Of a stretch of 64,000 bases of DNA, positions 36,357 through 50,004 are shown one piece after another; the stretch's first letter is position 1, and every line of letters begins with the position of its first letter. The notes beneath the pieces were generated by a model, which worked only from the letters and a program-made list of their open reading frames with translations, did not search any database and was not told the origin of the DNA. The stretch is from Antedon mediterranea (lineage: Eukaryota; Echinodermata; Crinoidea; Comatulida; Antedonidae), in the NCBI RefSeq assembly GCF_964355755.1, contig NC_092680.1, positions 10,643,001 to 10,707,000 of the forward strand. The letters are read 5' to 3'. A program made the translations under genes and the position numbers.

Positions 36357-37380
36357 CTCTCATCCTCGTATAAGGAAATTATTGATAGGAATGCTGTATT
36401 AGAGGAACAAGTCAAGACGTTACAGGTTCTAGTAAGTGAACAGGATTTCAAACAACCAAGATGTTCAGCAAAGAGATCAGTTGTAAAATCAAATACTCAA
36501 ACATCTATTAATTTGAATAACCCTTGCCTCAGTATCACTAGGAGGGAAGAAGGCAAAGTCTGTGAAGAAAATTTGCAAAATATTACTTATAATAATGTAT
36601 CACCTAAGCCTACAAAGAAAGCCGAACAAATTACAGCAAAACAACTTCCAGCTAAACAAATTCCAGCTAAACAAATTCCAGTTAAACAGATTCCAGCCAA
36701 ACAAATTCCAGCTAATCAACAAAGAAATCTAATAATAGGTGACTCTATGCTGAAGCATATTAAGACAAATGGTCTATGTGAAACATCTGTGAGAACATTA
36801 AGAGGAGCAACTGTGGAACAAGTTAACTATACATTATGTGAGATCGATCTGACCAATGTAGAAAATTTTGTCATTCATGCTGGAACAAATGACTGTTGCG
36901 ATATCAACTTTGACTTGGATAGGCTAAAGAACGACTACACTGATATGATATCAAGGCTTAAAATGAAGATAACAGGCGAGGTTTTCATCTCAGCGATTTG
37001 CCCGAGACTTGATGATCTTTCATTAAACAGACGCGTATTTGACGTAAATGAAATGCTCAAATATTCTTTCGGTAACATTGTTATGGATCACAGCCGAGCT
37101 TTCACTACACGATATGGAGTGGATTCATCAAAGTTTACAAGTCATGGTTTACATCTTAACTTGAGGGGTACATCAGCCTTGGTTAAGAGTATTAATAATG
37201 TACTGTCAATAATATCACCAAAGAAAAATAGAAGAACTGGAAGCACGCACACTAGAGATCATCAAAGCATGCCTGTAGCAAATTGTCATTTCTGTTTTTT
37301 GCAGACATGGAAAAGCAGTTGTGTGTTGGGTTTGTAAACAAGTAGGACATAAAGCGAAATTTTGCCAAGTTGAACACTGA
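36357..37380 (+). pseudogene. LINE ORF1 fragment, copy 3
   Basis: Same truncated start, pentapeptide run, GDS/GTND/HLN motifs and T-run frameshift as the others; stop at 37335-37337, zinc knuckle in the shifted frame at 37324-37365. It carries G in 'ataaggaaat' at 36374, as in copy 1. The esterase-like domain is otherwise identical to copy 1 at protein level. Confidence 0.85.
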
Positions 37381-37422
37381 AAAAATGGCAAAGTAGATGA
37401 AGCCGTAATAAATGTAGCTAAG

Positions 37423-38448
37423 ATGAAGAGTGCTGATGATAATGACATAACATTAAATGAAATTTATATAAACAATGATTCTAGTAATAATAGCAGTAAT
37501 ATAGTAAATTCAGGTAACACAAAATCAAGTAAAATGTTAAGTTTATTCTATTTTAATATAAGAAGTATGAAAAACAAATTATTAGATTTCAATGTTAGAT
37601 TTTCTTCTTCGTCTCATGACGTCATTGCTATATCAGAGACATGGCCCGATAGCACAGTATATGATAGTCAGCTTTTAAACAATGATTATACCATTTTTAG
37701 AAAGGATAGAAATTCTCATGGAGGGGGGGGGGGGGTTTAATTGCTTGTAAAACATGTTTAAATCCATCTTTATGCACAGATCTCAATGTTGATACACTTG
37801 AACTGATTTGGATAGAATGTCATTGTAATATAGGTAAAATTTTATTAGGAGTGTTTTATAGGCCGCCTTCTTCAAATGTTCAATATTTAAATTCCTTTAT
37901 TGATAATATAGATAAAGTTCAAGCAAAAGTTGTTGATTACAAACAGGTATTACTCATAGGCGACTTTAATATTCATGTTGATTGGAATTGTTTGAATGTG
38001 AACAATGGTTTATCCGCCCAAGCAAGAAGCTTGGTAGAAGGAACAATGGCAACTGGACTAGTGCAAATAATAGACCAGCCTTCTTATGTAACACGAAATG
38101 GGGATGGGCACTTTTTGGACTTGGCTTTTGTTAGTAATCCACTTTTAATTGATAAATGTAAAATTATTAACAATTTTGACTCATGTGATCATGAGGCAAT
38201 TGAGATATGTCTAAGGATATCAAAACAACGTGACAAAGTTATAACAAAAACTGTGTATGTACTAAAAAATGCAGATTAGCAGAAAAGCATATTAATTAAT
38301 TTTAATTGGGAAAATTGTTTTATGTTTGAAAATATGAATCTGTGCCTATTAAGAAAAGAAATAAAACTAAATTATTTCCATGGATTACTACAGAAATTAA
38401 GAAACTTTGTACAAAGAAAAGAAAATTATATAGGAAGGCTAAGATTTC
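37423..38448 (+). pseudogene. LINE ORF2 endonuclease fragment, copy 3
   Basis: The first half is open 37423-37740, with Phe for Cys in the FNIRS block. GGA followed by 13 G at about 37723-37735 causes a frameshift to an immediate TAA. The second half is open at 37851-38279 with YRPP, GDFN and CDHEAI; private changes give Arg for Gly (QARSL) and Lys for Gln (KCKI). Ends at about 38448. The T-run behind it contains a C, unlike copies 1, 2 and 4. Confidence 0.87.
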
Positions 38449-40427
38449 TTTTTCTTTTTTTTTTTTTGAAAATAAATATTGTTTTTGAAAGTGAAATATT
38501 GTTATAGTTGTAAATGTCAGGCCTAAACAAGTGGACCTTTTTTAAAATCAGAAACAAAGTTGCATGACATTATTTTTCATTGATTGATCATTTATTTCAT
38601 ATAAATAGACTATTATCAGCTCTTCACTCAACTACTGGGTTGTGGCGTAACCGGTAATGCTCAGGTTTGAGTTCTCTCAGTAGTGGGTTCGAATCTCTAG
38701 GAATATTTTTTCTTTTTTTTTTAATTGAAAATAAATATGGTTTTTGATAGTGAGATATTTTATTTTTATGGTTGTAAATGTCATGCCTAACCAAGTCGAC
38801 CTTTTTAAAAGTCAGAAATGAAGTTGCATAGCATTATTTTTCATTGATTGATTTATCCATTCATACAAATAGACTATTATCAGCTCTTCAGTCATCTACT
38901 GGTTTGTGGCGTAATTGGTAATGCTCAGGTTTGAGTGCTCTCAGCAGTGGGTTCGAACCTATACGGGTATTTTTTTCTTTTTTTTTTAATTGAAAATAAA
39001 TATTGTTTTTGAAAGTGAGATATTTTTATGGTTGTAAATGTCATGCCTAACCAAGTGGACCTTTTTTAAAATCAGAAACAAAGTTGCATAACATCATTTT
39101 ACATTGATTGATCATTCATTTCATATAAATAGACTATTATGATCTCTTCAGGCATCTACTGGTTTGTGGCGTAACCGGTAATGCTCAGGTTTGAGTGCTC
39201 TCAGCAGTGGGTTCGAACCTATACGGGTATTTTTTTGTTTTTTTTTTAATTGAAAATAAATATTGTTTTTGAAAGTGAGATATTTTGAGGGTTGTAAATG
39301 CATGGCATAAAGAAAAGGACCTTTTTTAAAATCAGAAACAAAGTTGCATAACATCATTTTACATTGATTAATTATTTATTTCATATAAATAGAGTATTAT
39401 TAGCTCTTCAGTCATCTACTGGTTTGTGGCGTAGCGTGTACTGCTCAAGTTTGAGTGCTCGCAGTAGTGGGTTCGCACCTCTAAGGAAATTTTTATTTAT
39501 TTTTTTTTTAAATTGAAAAAAAATATTGTTTTTGAAAGTGAGATATTTTGAGGGTTGTAAATGTCAGGCCTAAAGAAGTGGACCTTTTTTAAAATCAGAA
39601 ACAAAGTTGCATGGCATTATTTTTCATTGATTGATCATTAATTTCATATTATCAGCTCTTCAGTCATCTACTGGTTTGTGGCGTAACGGGTAATACCCAG
39701 GTTCGAGTGCTCTCAGTAGCGGGTTCCAACCTCTAAGGATATTGCTTTTTTTTTCTTATTGAAAATAAATATTTTTTTTGGAAAATGAGATATTTTGAGG
39801 GTTGTAAATGTCAGGCCTAAACAAACGGATCTTTTTTTCAATCAGAAACAAAGTTGCATGGCATTATTTTTCATTGATTGATCATTTCATATAAATAGAC
39901 TATTATCAGCCCTTCAGTCATCTACTGGTTTGTGGCGTAACGGGTAATACTCAGGTCTGAGTGCTCTCAGTAGTGGGTTCTAACCTCTAGGGATATGTCT
40001 TTTTTCTTTTTTTTTTAATTGAAAATAAATATTGTTTTTGATAGTGAGATATTTTTATGGTTGTAAATGTCATGCCTAATCAAGTCGACCTTTTTAAAAA
40101 TCAGAAATAAAGTTGCATAGCATTATTTTTCATTGATTGATCATCCATTCATATAAATAGACTATTATCAGCTCTTCAGTCATCTACTGGTTTGTGGCGT
40201 AACGGGTAATGCTCAGGTTTGAGTGCTCCCAGTAGTGCGTCGAACCTCTAGGGATATTTTTTTTCTTTTTTTTTAAATTGAAAATAAATATGGTTTTTGA
40301 AAGTGTGATATTTTGAGGGTTGTAAATGTCAGGCCTAAACAAGTGGACATTTTTTCAATCAGAAACAAAGTTGCATGGCATTATTTTTCATTGATTGATC
40401 ATTCATTTCATATAAATAGACTATTAT
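38449..40427 (+). repeat. tRNA-like monomer array, unit 3, first part (7 monomers)
   Basis: A-box starts near 38640, 38901, 39160, 39421, 39676, 39931 and 40192. One monomer more than in the other units. The second monomer reads 'gtggcgtaattggtaatgc'. The 5' monomer reads 'aggaatattttttctttt' where units 1, 2 and 4 have 'aggaatatatatatattt', so this half does not follow the 1+3 versus 2+4 grouping. Confidence 0.9.
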
Positions 40428-41526
40428 GAGCTCGGCCGTTCCAAGGCAAAACAACGTAACTACAAAATGTTGCTTTTCGAGAAAAATTGAATTGAAGTTT
40501 GAGTGTTTGCATTTCAAAAACAAATTATCGTAATGATGTGAAATTTTGCATGAGTATATATAAATAATAATTATTATTAAATACAAAATGTTAAATAATT
40601 TAAACAATTTGATCAAAAGTTATTACCACTTTTAACAGATACGTTGTTTTGCCTTAGAAATGACGTGCATAGAATGAAAGTCATTTCTGAGGCAAAACAA
40701 CGTAACTGCGATATTCTGTGGCAAAACAACGTAACTGTGATCATTCCATGGCAAAACAACGTAACTGTGATGATTTTAAAAACAATGGATTGAAACTCTT
40801 TTTGAACAAAAGGGAAGGCTGCGATCATCTATGATGGCTAGGAACTAGGTTGGCTTAACAAAGAGTGCATTTGAAGCTAGGCTTAGCCATTTGCATCTAC
40901 TATTTATGATATAGACTTATTACATTATTATGTTATAGCCTACCTACTAGCCTGCTACTACAAGGCCTACGTACAAAAATGCAAAGACGGCCGTCCGACT
41001 AGGCTAGGCATAGCCTAGTTTCAATGACAATACTGGTGTACTAGGCTAGATTAGGTAGGTCTGTAAAAATAATAGCCTAGCCTAGTTTCAAGCTTGCCTG
41101 AACTTTTTCGTAAATATAGTTAATTCTTAGAATAAATTTTAATACATTAAATTAGTTGTCTAGCGTAATAAGCCTAATATTGTTTAATATATCTTTTACT
41201 TTTAGTTAAGATCGTTGCTATGCCTATCGTCATGCATCAGTGGTTTCTGTCTCAAAATTACGTAACTTAGCTGATTGTGAGAATTTGAAGCGAAAATCGT
41301 AGACATTTCCGTGGCAGATCTGGTAGATACGTTGTTTTGCCTTGGAAAATACCAGAATTATTTGTTTTTTGCTTAAAGATACGTGGTACTATCTCTAAAA
41401 TTAATGATCTCTAAAACCTGAAATTTTTACAGGTTGTTCATAAATTTGTAATAATTCCCCAAATGTAAAAATCTCAAAATTGATAAAAATGCGAGTTACG
41501 TGGTAGGCCTTGGAACGGCCGAGCTC
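40428..41526. mobile_element. 1.1-kb TIR element in tRNA-like array, copy 3
   Basis: Same termini, flanks and internal GGCAAAACAACGTA repeats. C at 41499 groups it with copy 1. Private substitutions include ggccgtccgac near 40989 and tactaggcta near 41038, making it the most diverged of the four. Confidence 0.85.
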
Positions 41527-44500
41527 TTCAGTCATCTATTGGTTTGTGGCGTAATGGGTAATGCTCAGGTTTGAGTGCTCTCAGCAGTGGGTTCGAACCT
41601 ATACGGGTATTTTTTTTCTTTTTTTTTATTGAAAATAAATATTGTTTTTGAAAGTGAGATATTTTGAGGGTTGCAACTGTCAAGCCTAAACAAGTGAACC
41701 TTTTTTAAAGTCAGAAAGAAAGTTGCATGGCATTATTTTTCATTGATTGATCATCTATTTCATATAAATAGACTATTATCAGCTCTTCAGACATCTACTG
41801 GTTTGCCGCGTAACTGGTAATCCTCAGGTTTGAGTGATTTCAATAGTGGGTTTGAACTTCCAGGGATATTTTTTTTCTTTTTTTTTTTATTCGAAAATAA
41901 ATATTGTTTTTGAATGTGAAATATTGTTAAAGTTGTAAATGTCAGGCCTGAACAAGTGGACCTTTTTTAAAATCAGAAACAAAGTTGCATAACATTTTTT
42001 GTCATTGATTGATCATTCATTTCATATAAATAGATTATTATCAGCTCTTCACTCATCTACTGGGTTGTTGCGTAACCGGTAATGCTCAGGTTTGAGTTCT
42101 CTCAGTAGTGGGTTCGAATCTCTAGGAATATTTTTTCTTTTTTTTTTAATTGAAAATAAATATTGTTTTTGATAGTGAGATATTTTTATGGTTGTAAATG
42201 TCATGCCTAACCAAGTCGACCTTTTTAAAAATCAGAAATGAAGTTGCATCGCATTATTTTTCATTGATTGATCATCCATTCATATAAATAGACTATTATC
42301 AGCTGTTCAGTCATCTACTGGTTTGTGGCGTAACGGGTAATGCTCAGGTTTGAGTGCTCTCAGCAGTGTGTTCGAACCTATATGGGTTTTTTTTTTCTTT
42401 TTTTTTTCATTGAAAATAAATATTGTTTTTGAAAGTGAGATATTGTTATGGTTGTAAATGTCAGGCCTAAACAAGTGGACCTTTTTTAAAATCAGAAACA
42501 AAGTTGCATAACATCATTTTACATTGATTGATCATTCATTTCATATAAATAGACTATTATGATCTCTTCAGGCATCTACTGGTTTGTGGCGTAACGGGTA
42601 ATACTCAGGTCTGAGTGCTCTCAGTAGTGTGTTCGCACCTCTAAGGATATTTTTATTTATTTTTTTTTTAAATTGAAAATAAATATTGTTTATCAGAAAC
42701 AAAGTTGCATAAGATTATTTTTCATTGATTGATCATCCATTCATATAAATAGACTATTATCAGCTCTTCAGTCATCTACTGGTTTGTGGCGTAGCGGGTA
42801 ATGCTCAAGTTTGAGTGCTCGCAGTAGTGTGTTCGCACCTCTAAGGATATTTTTATTTATTTTTTTTTTAAATTGAAAATAAATATTGTTTTTGAAAGTG
42901 AGATATTTTGAGGGTTGTAAATGTCAGGCCTAAACAAGTGGACCTTTTTTAAAATCAGAAAGAAAGTTGCATGGCATTATTTTTTCATTGATTGATCATT
43001 CATTTCATATAAATAGACTATTATCAGCTCCTCAGTCATCTATTGGTTTGTGGCGTAACGGGTAATACTCAGGTCTGAGTGCTCTCGGTAGTGGGTTCTA
43101 ACCTCTAGGGATATTTCTTTTTTCTTTTTTTTTTAATTGAAAATAAATATTTTTTTTGAAAATGAGATATTTTGAGAGTTGTAAATGTCAGGCCTAAAGA
43201 AGTGGACCTTTTTTAAAATCAGAAACAAAGTTGCATGGCATTATTTTTCATTGATTGATCATTAATTTCATATTATCAGCTCTTCAGTCATCTACTGGTT
43301 TGAGGCATAACGGGTAATACCCAGGTTCGAGTGCTCTCAGTAGCGGGTTCCAACCTCTAGGGATATTGCTTTTTTTTTTAAATTGAAAATAAATATTGTT
43401 TTTGATAGTGAGATATTTTTATGGTTGTAAATGTCATGCCTAACCAAGTTGAAAATAAATATTGTTTTTGAAAGTGAAATATTGTTATAGTTGTAAATGT
43501 CAGGCCTAAACAAGTGGACCTTTTTTAAAATCAGAAACAAAGTAGACTATTATCAGCTCTTCACTCATCTACTGGGTTGTGGCGTAACCGGTAATGCTCA
43601 GGGGTGAGTTCTCTCAGTAGTGGGTTCGAATCTCTAGGAATATTTTTTCTTTTTTTTTAATTGAAAATATATATTGTTTTTGATAGTGAGATATTTTTAT
43701 GGTTGTAAATGTCATGCCTAACCAAGTCGACCTTTTTAAAAATCAGAAATGAAGTTGCATCGCATTATTTTTCATTGATTGATCATCCATTCATATAAAT
43801 AGACTATTATCAGCTGTTCAGTCATCTACTGGTTTGTGGCGTAACGGGTAATGCTCAGGTTTGAGTGCTCTCAGCAGTGGCTTCGAACCTATATGGGTTT
43901 TTTTTTTCTTTTTTTTTTCATTGAAAATAAATATTGTTTTTGAAAGTGAGATATTGTTATGGTTGTAAATGTCAGGCCTAAACAAGTGGACCTTTTTTAA
44001 AATCAGAAACAAGGTTGCATAATATTATTTTTCATTGATTGATCATTCATTTCATATAAATAGACTATTATCAGCTCTTCAGTCATCTACTGGTTTGTGG
44101 CGTAACGGGTAATGCTCAGGTTTGATTGCTCTCAGCAGTGGGTTCGAACCTATATGGGTATTTTTTTTCTTTTTTTTTTAATTGAAAATAAATATTGTTT
44201 TTGAAAGTGAGATATTTTTATGGTTGTAAATGTCATGCCTAACCAAGTGGACCTTTTTTAAAATCAGAAACAAAGTTGCATAACATCATTTTACATTGAT
44301 TGATCATTCATTTCATATAAATAGACTATTATGATCTCTTCAGTCATCTACTGGTTTGTGGCGTAACGGGTAATGCTCAGTTTTGATTGCTCTCAGCAGT
44401 GGGTTCGAACCTATATGGGTATTTTTTTTCTTTTTTTTTTTAATTGAAAATAAATATTGTTTTTGAAAGTGAGATATTTTTATGGTTGTAAATGTCATGC

Positions 44501-45240
44501 CTAACCAAGTGGACCTTTTTTAAAATCAGAAACAAAGTTGCATAACATCATTTTACATTGATTTATCATTCATTTCATATAAATAGACTATTATGATCTC
44601 TTCAGGCATCTACTGGTTTGTGGCGTAACGGGTAATACTCAGGTCTGAGTGCTCTCAGTAGTTGGTTCGAACCTCTAGGGATATTTCTTTTTTCTTTTTT
44701 TTTAATTGAAAATAATTTTTTTTTTAAACCATTTTTATGGTTGTAAATGTCAGGCCTAAAGAAGTTGACTTTTTTAAAAATCAGAAACAAAGTTGCATGG
44801 CATTATTTTTCATTGATTGATCATTAAATTCATATTATCAGCACTTCAGTAATCTACTGGTTTGTGGCGTAACGGGTAATACCCAGGTTTGATTGCTCTC
44901 AGTAGCGGGTTCCAACCTCTAGGGATATTGCTTTTTTTTTCTTATTGAAAATAAATATTTTTTTGGAAAATGAGATATTTTGGGGGTTGTAAATGTCAGG
45001 CCTAAAGAAATGGATCTTTTTTAAAATCAGAAACAAAGTTGCATGGCATTATTTTTCATTGATTGATCATTCATTTCATATAAATAGAATATTATCAGCT
45101 CTTCAGTCATCTACTGGTTTGTGGCGTAACGGGTAATGCTCAAGTTTGTGTGCTCTCAGCATTGGGTTCGAACCTCTACGGATATTTTTATTTTTTTATA
45201 ATTATTTTTTTTTAATTGAAAATAAATATTGTTTTTGAAA
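41527..45240 (+). repeat. tRNA-like monomer array, unit 3, second part (15 monomers)
   Basis: A-box starts near 41541, 41805, 42065, 42321, 42587, 42786, 43048, 43301, 43578, 43836, 44097, 44358, 44620, 44860 and 45119. The spacing of about 199 bp between 42587 and 42786 marks a shortened monomer ('attgtttatcagaaac', near 42687). The hybrid scar ctaaccaagttgaaaataaa (near 43440) is shared with unit 1. Confidence 0.9.
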
Positions 45241-46264
45241 TCAAATACATGTAAAAAGACTGCCATAAAGCCTCCAAAAGAAGTCAATGTGCTCCTTCGT
45301 ATTCAGTACTCATGGGTGAGCTTCTTTTCCACCTGGAGTTCTTTTCGAGAGCTGCTGGGTTCCCGCCCGGAAAATGTTTTATTTACATGATTTGAACAAT
45401 ATTCTAATGTAAATATTAACAGCATCAAAATTTAACAGTGTGGCGTGTTGACCGCGAATGATTAACATATTATCTTTCCCATAATACACGTGCACAAGCT
45501 CATTTGCATAACAACCACGAGGCATACCAAACTGTTTAAAATAAAGAAAATAGAGTTGCACAGACTCCCGCCTGAGAATGGTACTTTACATGATTTGAAA
45601 TTATATGAAACAAAATATATAAGACTAACAAGGACAATAGAGCTTGTCCCCGGAAAGTGCACCTATTCATTGAATTATGAAATTAAATACTACTAGCCCA
45701 CCATGTTTGGGGCAGAGCTAATAATGAAAATAGAGCCCAGAATTGCACTTATACTTATACTTATTACCATACATAATCACCTATGATATTTATGATTATT
45801 TGTTAAAAATTCAACTATCCAGATGCGAATTCAAAAAGTTTAGGTAGAGTTTTCTACTTTAAAAACTCGACTTCGTATATGCCTAAGGCCTAGCCCGGCG
45901 GCGGAATTAGTCTAAGTTTCGAAATCGGTCTGGAAATCGGCATCTTTGCAAATGTTCTATATTTGATCTATTTCACTCTCCATTAACCCGATACAAAAAT
46001 CATCGGAGACAAACTATCTGTTTAAAACATGTTTATTCTGGGACGGTGCGGCCATACACACCAACTACCATCCATAAATGTTTATTCATAACATATTACA
46101 ATACAATATCTTGCATGAATCGGACATTTCGATACCAATGTAGCAACATTGATTAACAAAATCAAAATTCAACAGTGTGGCGTGTTGACCGCGAATTACT
46201 AACAATACCATCTTTCACACTACACCTACAAAAACTCATTTGCATAATAACAAACGGCATATGA
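45241..46264. other. Non-coding spacer, unit 3
   Basis: Counterpart of 16887-17910, with C at 45699, G at 45990 and the five-A run as in unit 1. One private change in 'atctttcccataatac' near 45475. No gene. Confidence 0.7.
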
Positions 46265-47758
46265 TGTTAGCACAATATATGTGCATAAATGGCAATATTA
46301 TATAGCATAATTTTTGAATTTCAAAAAGTGGAAATTTTGGCAATTTTTCGAAAAAATTTCAATGGTCCCCCGCAGCGAAATTTTCGAAAAATTGCCAAAT
46401 TTCGACCCTTTTATTTTTTGACATAACTAGTTACGATGGCTCTATAAGATGATTCTATCACAATATATTTGTATAAATGCCAATATAATAGCATAATTAT
46501 TGAATTTTAAAAAGTGGAAATTTTGGCCATTTTTCATAAAAATTCCTATGAAATTTTCGCAAAAATGGCCAAATTTCAAACCTTTTATTTGTTGACATAA
46601 CTAGTTACTATGGCTCTATAAGATGATGATAGCACAATATATTTGCATAAATGGCAATATTATATAGCATACTTTTTTAATTTTAAAAAGTAGACATTTT
46701 TGGCATTTTTCGAAAAAATTCCTATGGTCCCCCGCAGGATAATTTTCGCAAAAATGGTAAAATTTCAAACCTTTTATTTTTTTGACATAACTAGTTACTC
46801 TTGCTGTATAAGATGAGTTTAGCACAATATATTTGCATTAATGGCAATATTATAGCATAATTTTCGAATTTCAAAAAGTGTAAATTTTCGCCATTTTTCG
46901 AATAAAAACCTTATGGTCCCCCAAAGGGAAATTTTCGAAAAATGGCCAAATTTAGACCCTTTTATTTTTTGACATAACTAGTTACTATGGCTCTATAAGA
47001 TGATGTTAGCACAATATATGTGCATAAATGGCAATATTATAGCATAATTTTTGAATTTCAAAAAGTTGAAATTTTGGCAATTTTTCGAAAAAAATCCTAT
47101 GGTCCCCCGCAGGCGAAATTTTCTTTACACGTCAGATAAGGCAGAAATCATGAATAATTCATTCAAGTGTAAATTTTCGCCATTTTTCGAATAAAAACCT
47201 TATGGTCCCCCAAAGGGAAATTTTCGAAAAATGGCCAAATTTAGACCCTTTTATTTTTTGACATAACTAGTTACTATGGCTCTATAAGATGATTCTAACA
47301 CAATATATTTGCATAAATGCCAATATAATAGCATAATTATTGAATTTTAAAAAGTGGAAATTTTGGCCATTTTTGGAAAAAAATTCCTATGGTCCCCCGC
47401 AGGGAAATTTTCACGAAAATAGCCAAATTTCAAATCTTTTATTTTTGGACATAACTAGTTACTATGGCTCTATAAGATGATGTTAGCACAATATATGTGC
47501 ATAAATGGCAATATTATAGCATAATTTTTGAATTTCAAAAAGTGGAAATTTTGGCAATTTTTCGAAAAAATTTCAGTGGTCCCCCGCAGCAAAATTTTCA
47601 AAAAAATTGCCAAAGTTTGACCCTTTTATTTTTTGACATAACTAGTTACGATGGCTCTTTAAGATGATTCTAACACAATATATTTGCATAAATGCCAATA
47701 TAATAGCATAATTATTGAATTTTAAAAATTGGAAATTTTTGCCATTTTTCGAAAAAAA
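46265..47758 (+). repeat. Satellite C array, unit 3, first part
   Basis: Monomer order and variants match unit 1 almost base for base, including the tttacacgtcagataaggca patch near 47125. Confidence 0.88.
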
Positions 47759-48042
47759 GAATGGAGTAAAAGAATTAAACGAAGGAGACTAAAATGGTAT
47801 GGACACATAATTAGATTACCGGATGATACCCCAATCAAACAAACAATGAAGGAAACTAACAGGAAAGTAAAACGACCCGTAGGAAGACCAAGAAATAACT
47901 GGATGAATCAAATAAAGAAAGACTTACAAGGACTAGTAGACACTAACACAATAACAAACCATCCTGCCATAAACAGAAAAAAATGGAAACAAATTGTGGA
48001 AAGCGTAATGTCGGAAGACGGAAAACGTTAACAACAAACAGT
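47759..48042 (+). pseudogene. LINE ORF2 C-terminal tail in satellite C, unit 3
   Basis: The translated 91 codons (EWSKRIKRRR, KWYGHI, GRPRNNW, stop TAA at 48029-48031) are identical to those in unit 1, and both satellite junctions are identical too. It is a duplicate made with the unit, not a second insertion. Confidence 0.8.
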
Positions 48043-50004
48043 TTCGAAAAAATTCCTATGAAATTTTCGCAAAATTGGCAAAATTTCAAACCTTTTATTT
48101 TTTGACATAACTAGTTACTATGGCTCTATAAGATGATGTTAGCACAACATATTTGCATAAATGGCAATATTATATAGCATACTTTTTTAATTTTAAAAAG
48201 TAGAAATTTTTGCCATTTTTCGAAAAAATCCTATGGTCCCCCGCAGGGAAATTTTCGAAAAAATGGCAAAATTTCAAACCTTTTATTTTTTGACAAAACA
48301 ACTAGTTACTCTGGCTGTATAAGATGATGTTAGCACAATATATTTGCATAAATGGCAATATTATAGCATAATTTTCGAATTTAAAAAAGTGTAAATTTTC
48401 GCCATTTTTCGAATAAAAATCTTATGGTCCCCCGAAGGGAAATTTTCGAAAAATGGCCAAATTTAGACCCTTTTATTTTTTGACATAACTAGTTACTATG
48501 GCTCTATAAGATGATGTTAGCACAATATATGTGCATAAATGGCAATATTATAGCATAATTTTTGAATTTCAAAAAGTGGAAATTTTGGCAATTTTACGAA
48601 AAAATTCCTATGGTCCCCCACAACGGAATTTTCGAAAAATTGCCAAATTTCGACCCTTTTGTTTTTTGACATAACTAGTTACGATGGCTATATAAGATGA
48701 TTCTAACACAATATATTTGCATAAATGCCAATATAATAGCATAATTATTGATTTTTAAAAAGTGGAAATTTTTGTCATTTTTCGAAAAGAATTCCTAACG
48801 CAGGGAAATTTTCGAAAAAATGGCAAAATTTCAAACCTTTTATTTTTTGACATAATTAGTTACTAAGGATCTATAAGATGATGTTAGCACAATATATTTG
48901 CATAAATGGCAATATTATAGCATACTTTTTGAATTTTAAAAAGTAGAAATTTTGGCAATTTTTCGAAAAAATTCCTATGGCAGGGACATTTTCGCAAAAA
49001 TGGCAAAATTTCAAACCTTTTATTTTTTGACATAACTAGTTACTCTGGCTGTATAAGATGTATATATTTGCATAAATGGCAATATTATAGCATAATTTTC
49101 AAATTTAAAAATGTGTAAATTTTCGCAATTTTTCGAATAAAAATCTTATGGTCCCCCGAAGGGAAATTTTCGAAAAATTACCAAATTTAGACCCTTTTAT
49201 TTTTTGACATAACTAGTTACATAAGATGATGTTAGCACAATATATTCGCATAAATGGCAATATTATATAGCATACTTTTTTAATTTCAAAAAGTGGAAAT
49301 TTTGGCCATTTTTCGAAAAAATTCCAATGGTCCCCCGCAGCGAAATTTTCGAAAAATTGCCAAATTTTGACCCTTTTATTTTTTTACATAACTAGTTACG
49401 ATGGCTCTATAAGTTGATTCTAACACAATATATTTGCATAAATGCCAATATAATAGCATAATTATTGAATTTTAAAAAGTGGAAATTTTGGTCATTTTTC
49501 GAAAAGAATTCCTATGGTCCCCCGCAGGGAAATTTTCACAAAAATGGCAAAATTTCAAACCTTTTATTTTTTGACATAACTAGTTACTATGGCTCTATAA
49601 AATAATGTTAGCACAATATATGTGCATAAATGGCAATATTATAGCATAATTTTTTAATTTCAAAAAGTGGAAATTTTGGCAATTTTTCGAAAAAATTCCA
49701 ATGGTCCCCCGCAGCGAAATTTTCGAAAAATTGCCAAATTTCGACCCTTTTATTTTTTTACATAACTAGTTACAATGGCTCTATAAGATGATTCTAACAC
49801 AATATATTTGCATAAATGCCAATATAATAGCATAATTATTGAATTTTAAAAAGTGGAAATTTTTTCCATTTTTCGAAAAAATTCCTATGGTCCCCCGCAG
49901 GGAAATTTTCGCAAAAATGGCCAAATTTCAAACCTTTTATTTTTTGACATAACTAGTTATTCTGGCTCTATAAGATGATTCTAACACAATATATTTGCAT
50001 AAAT
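48043..50004 (+). repeat. Satellite C array, unit 3, second part
   Basis: Matches 19689-21650 in length (1962 bp each) and monomer order. Minor differences include 'tggtccccca' near 48612 and 'tactaaggat' near 48862. Ends at the unit boundary 50004/50005. Confidence 0.88.
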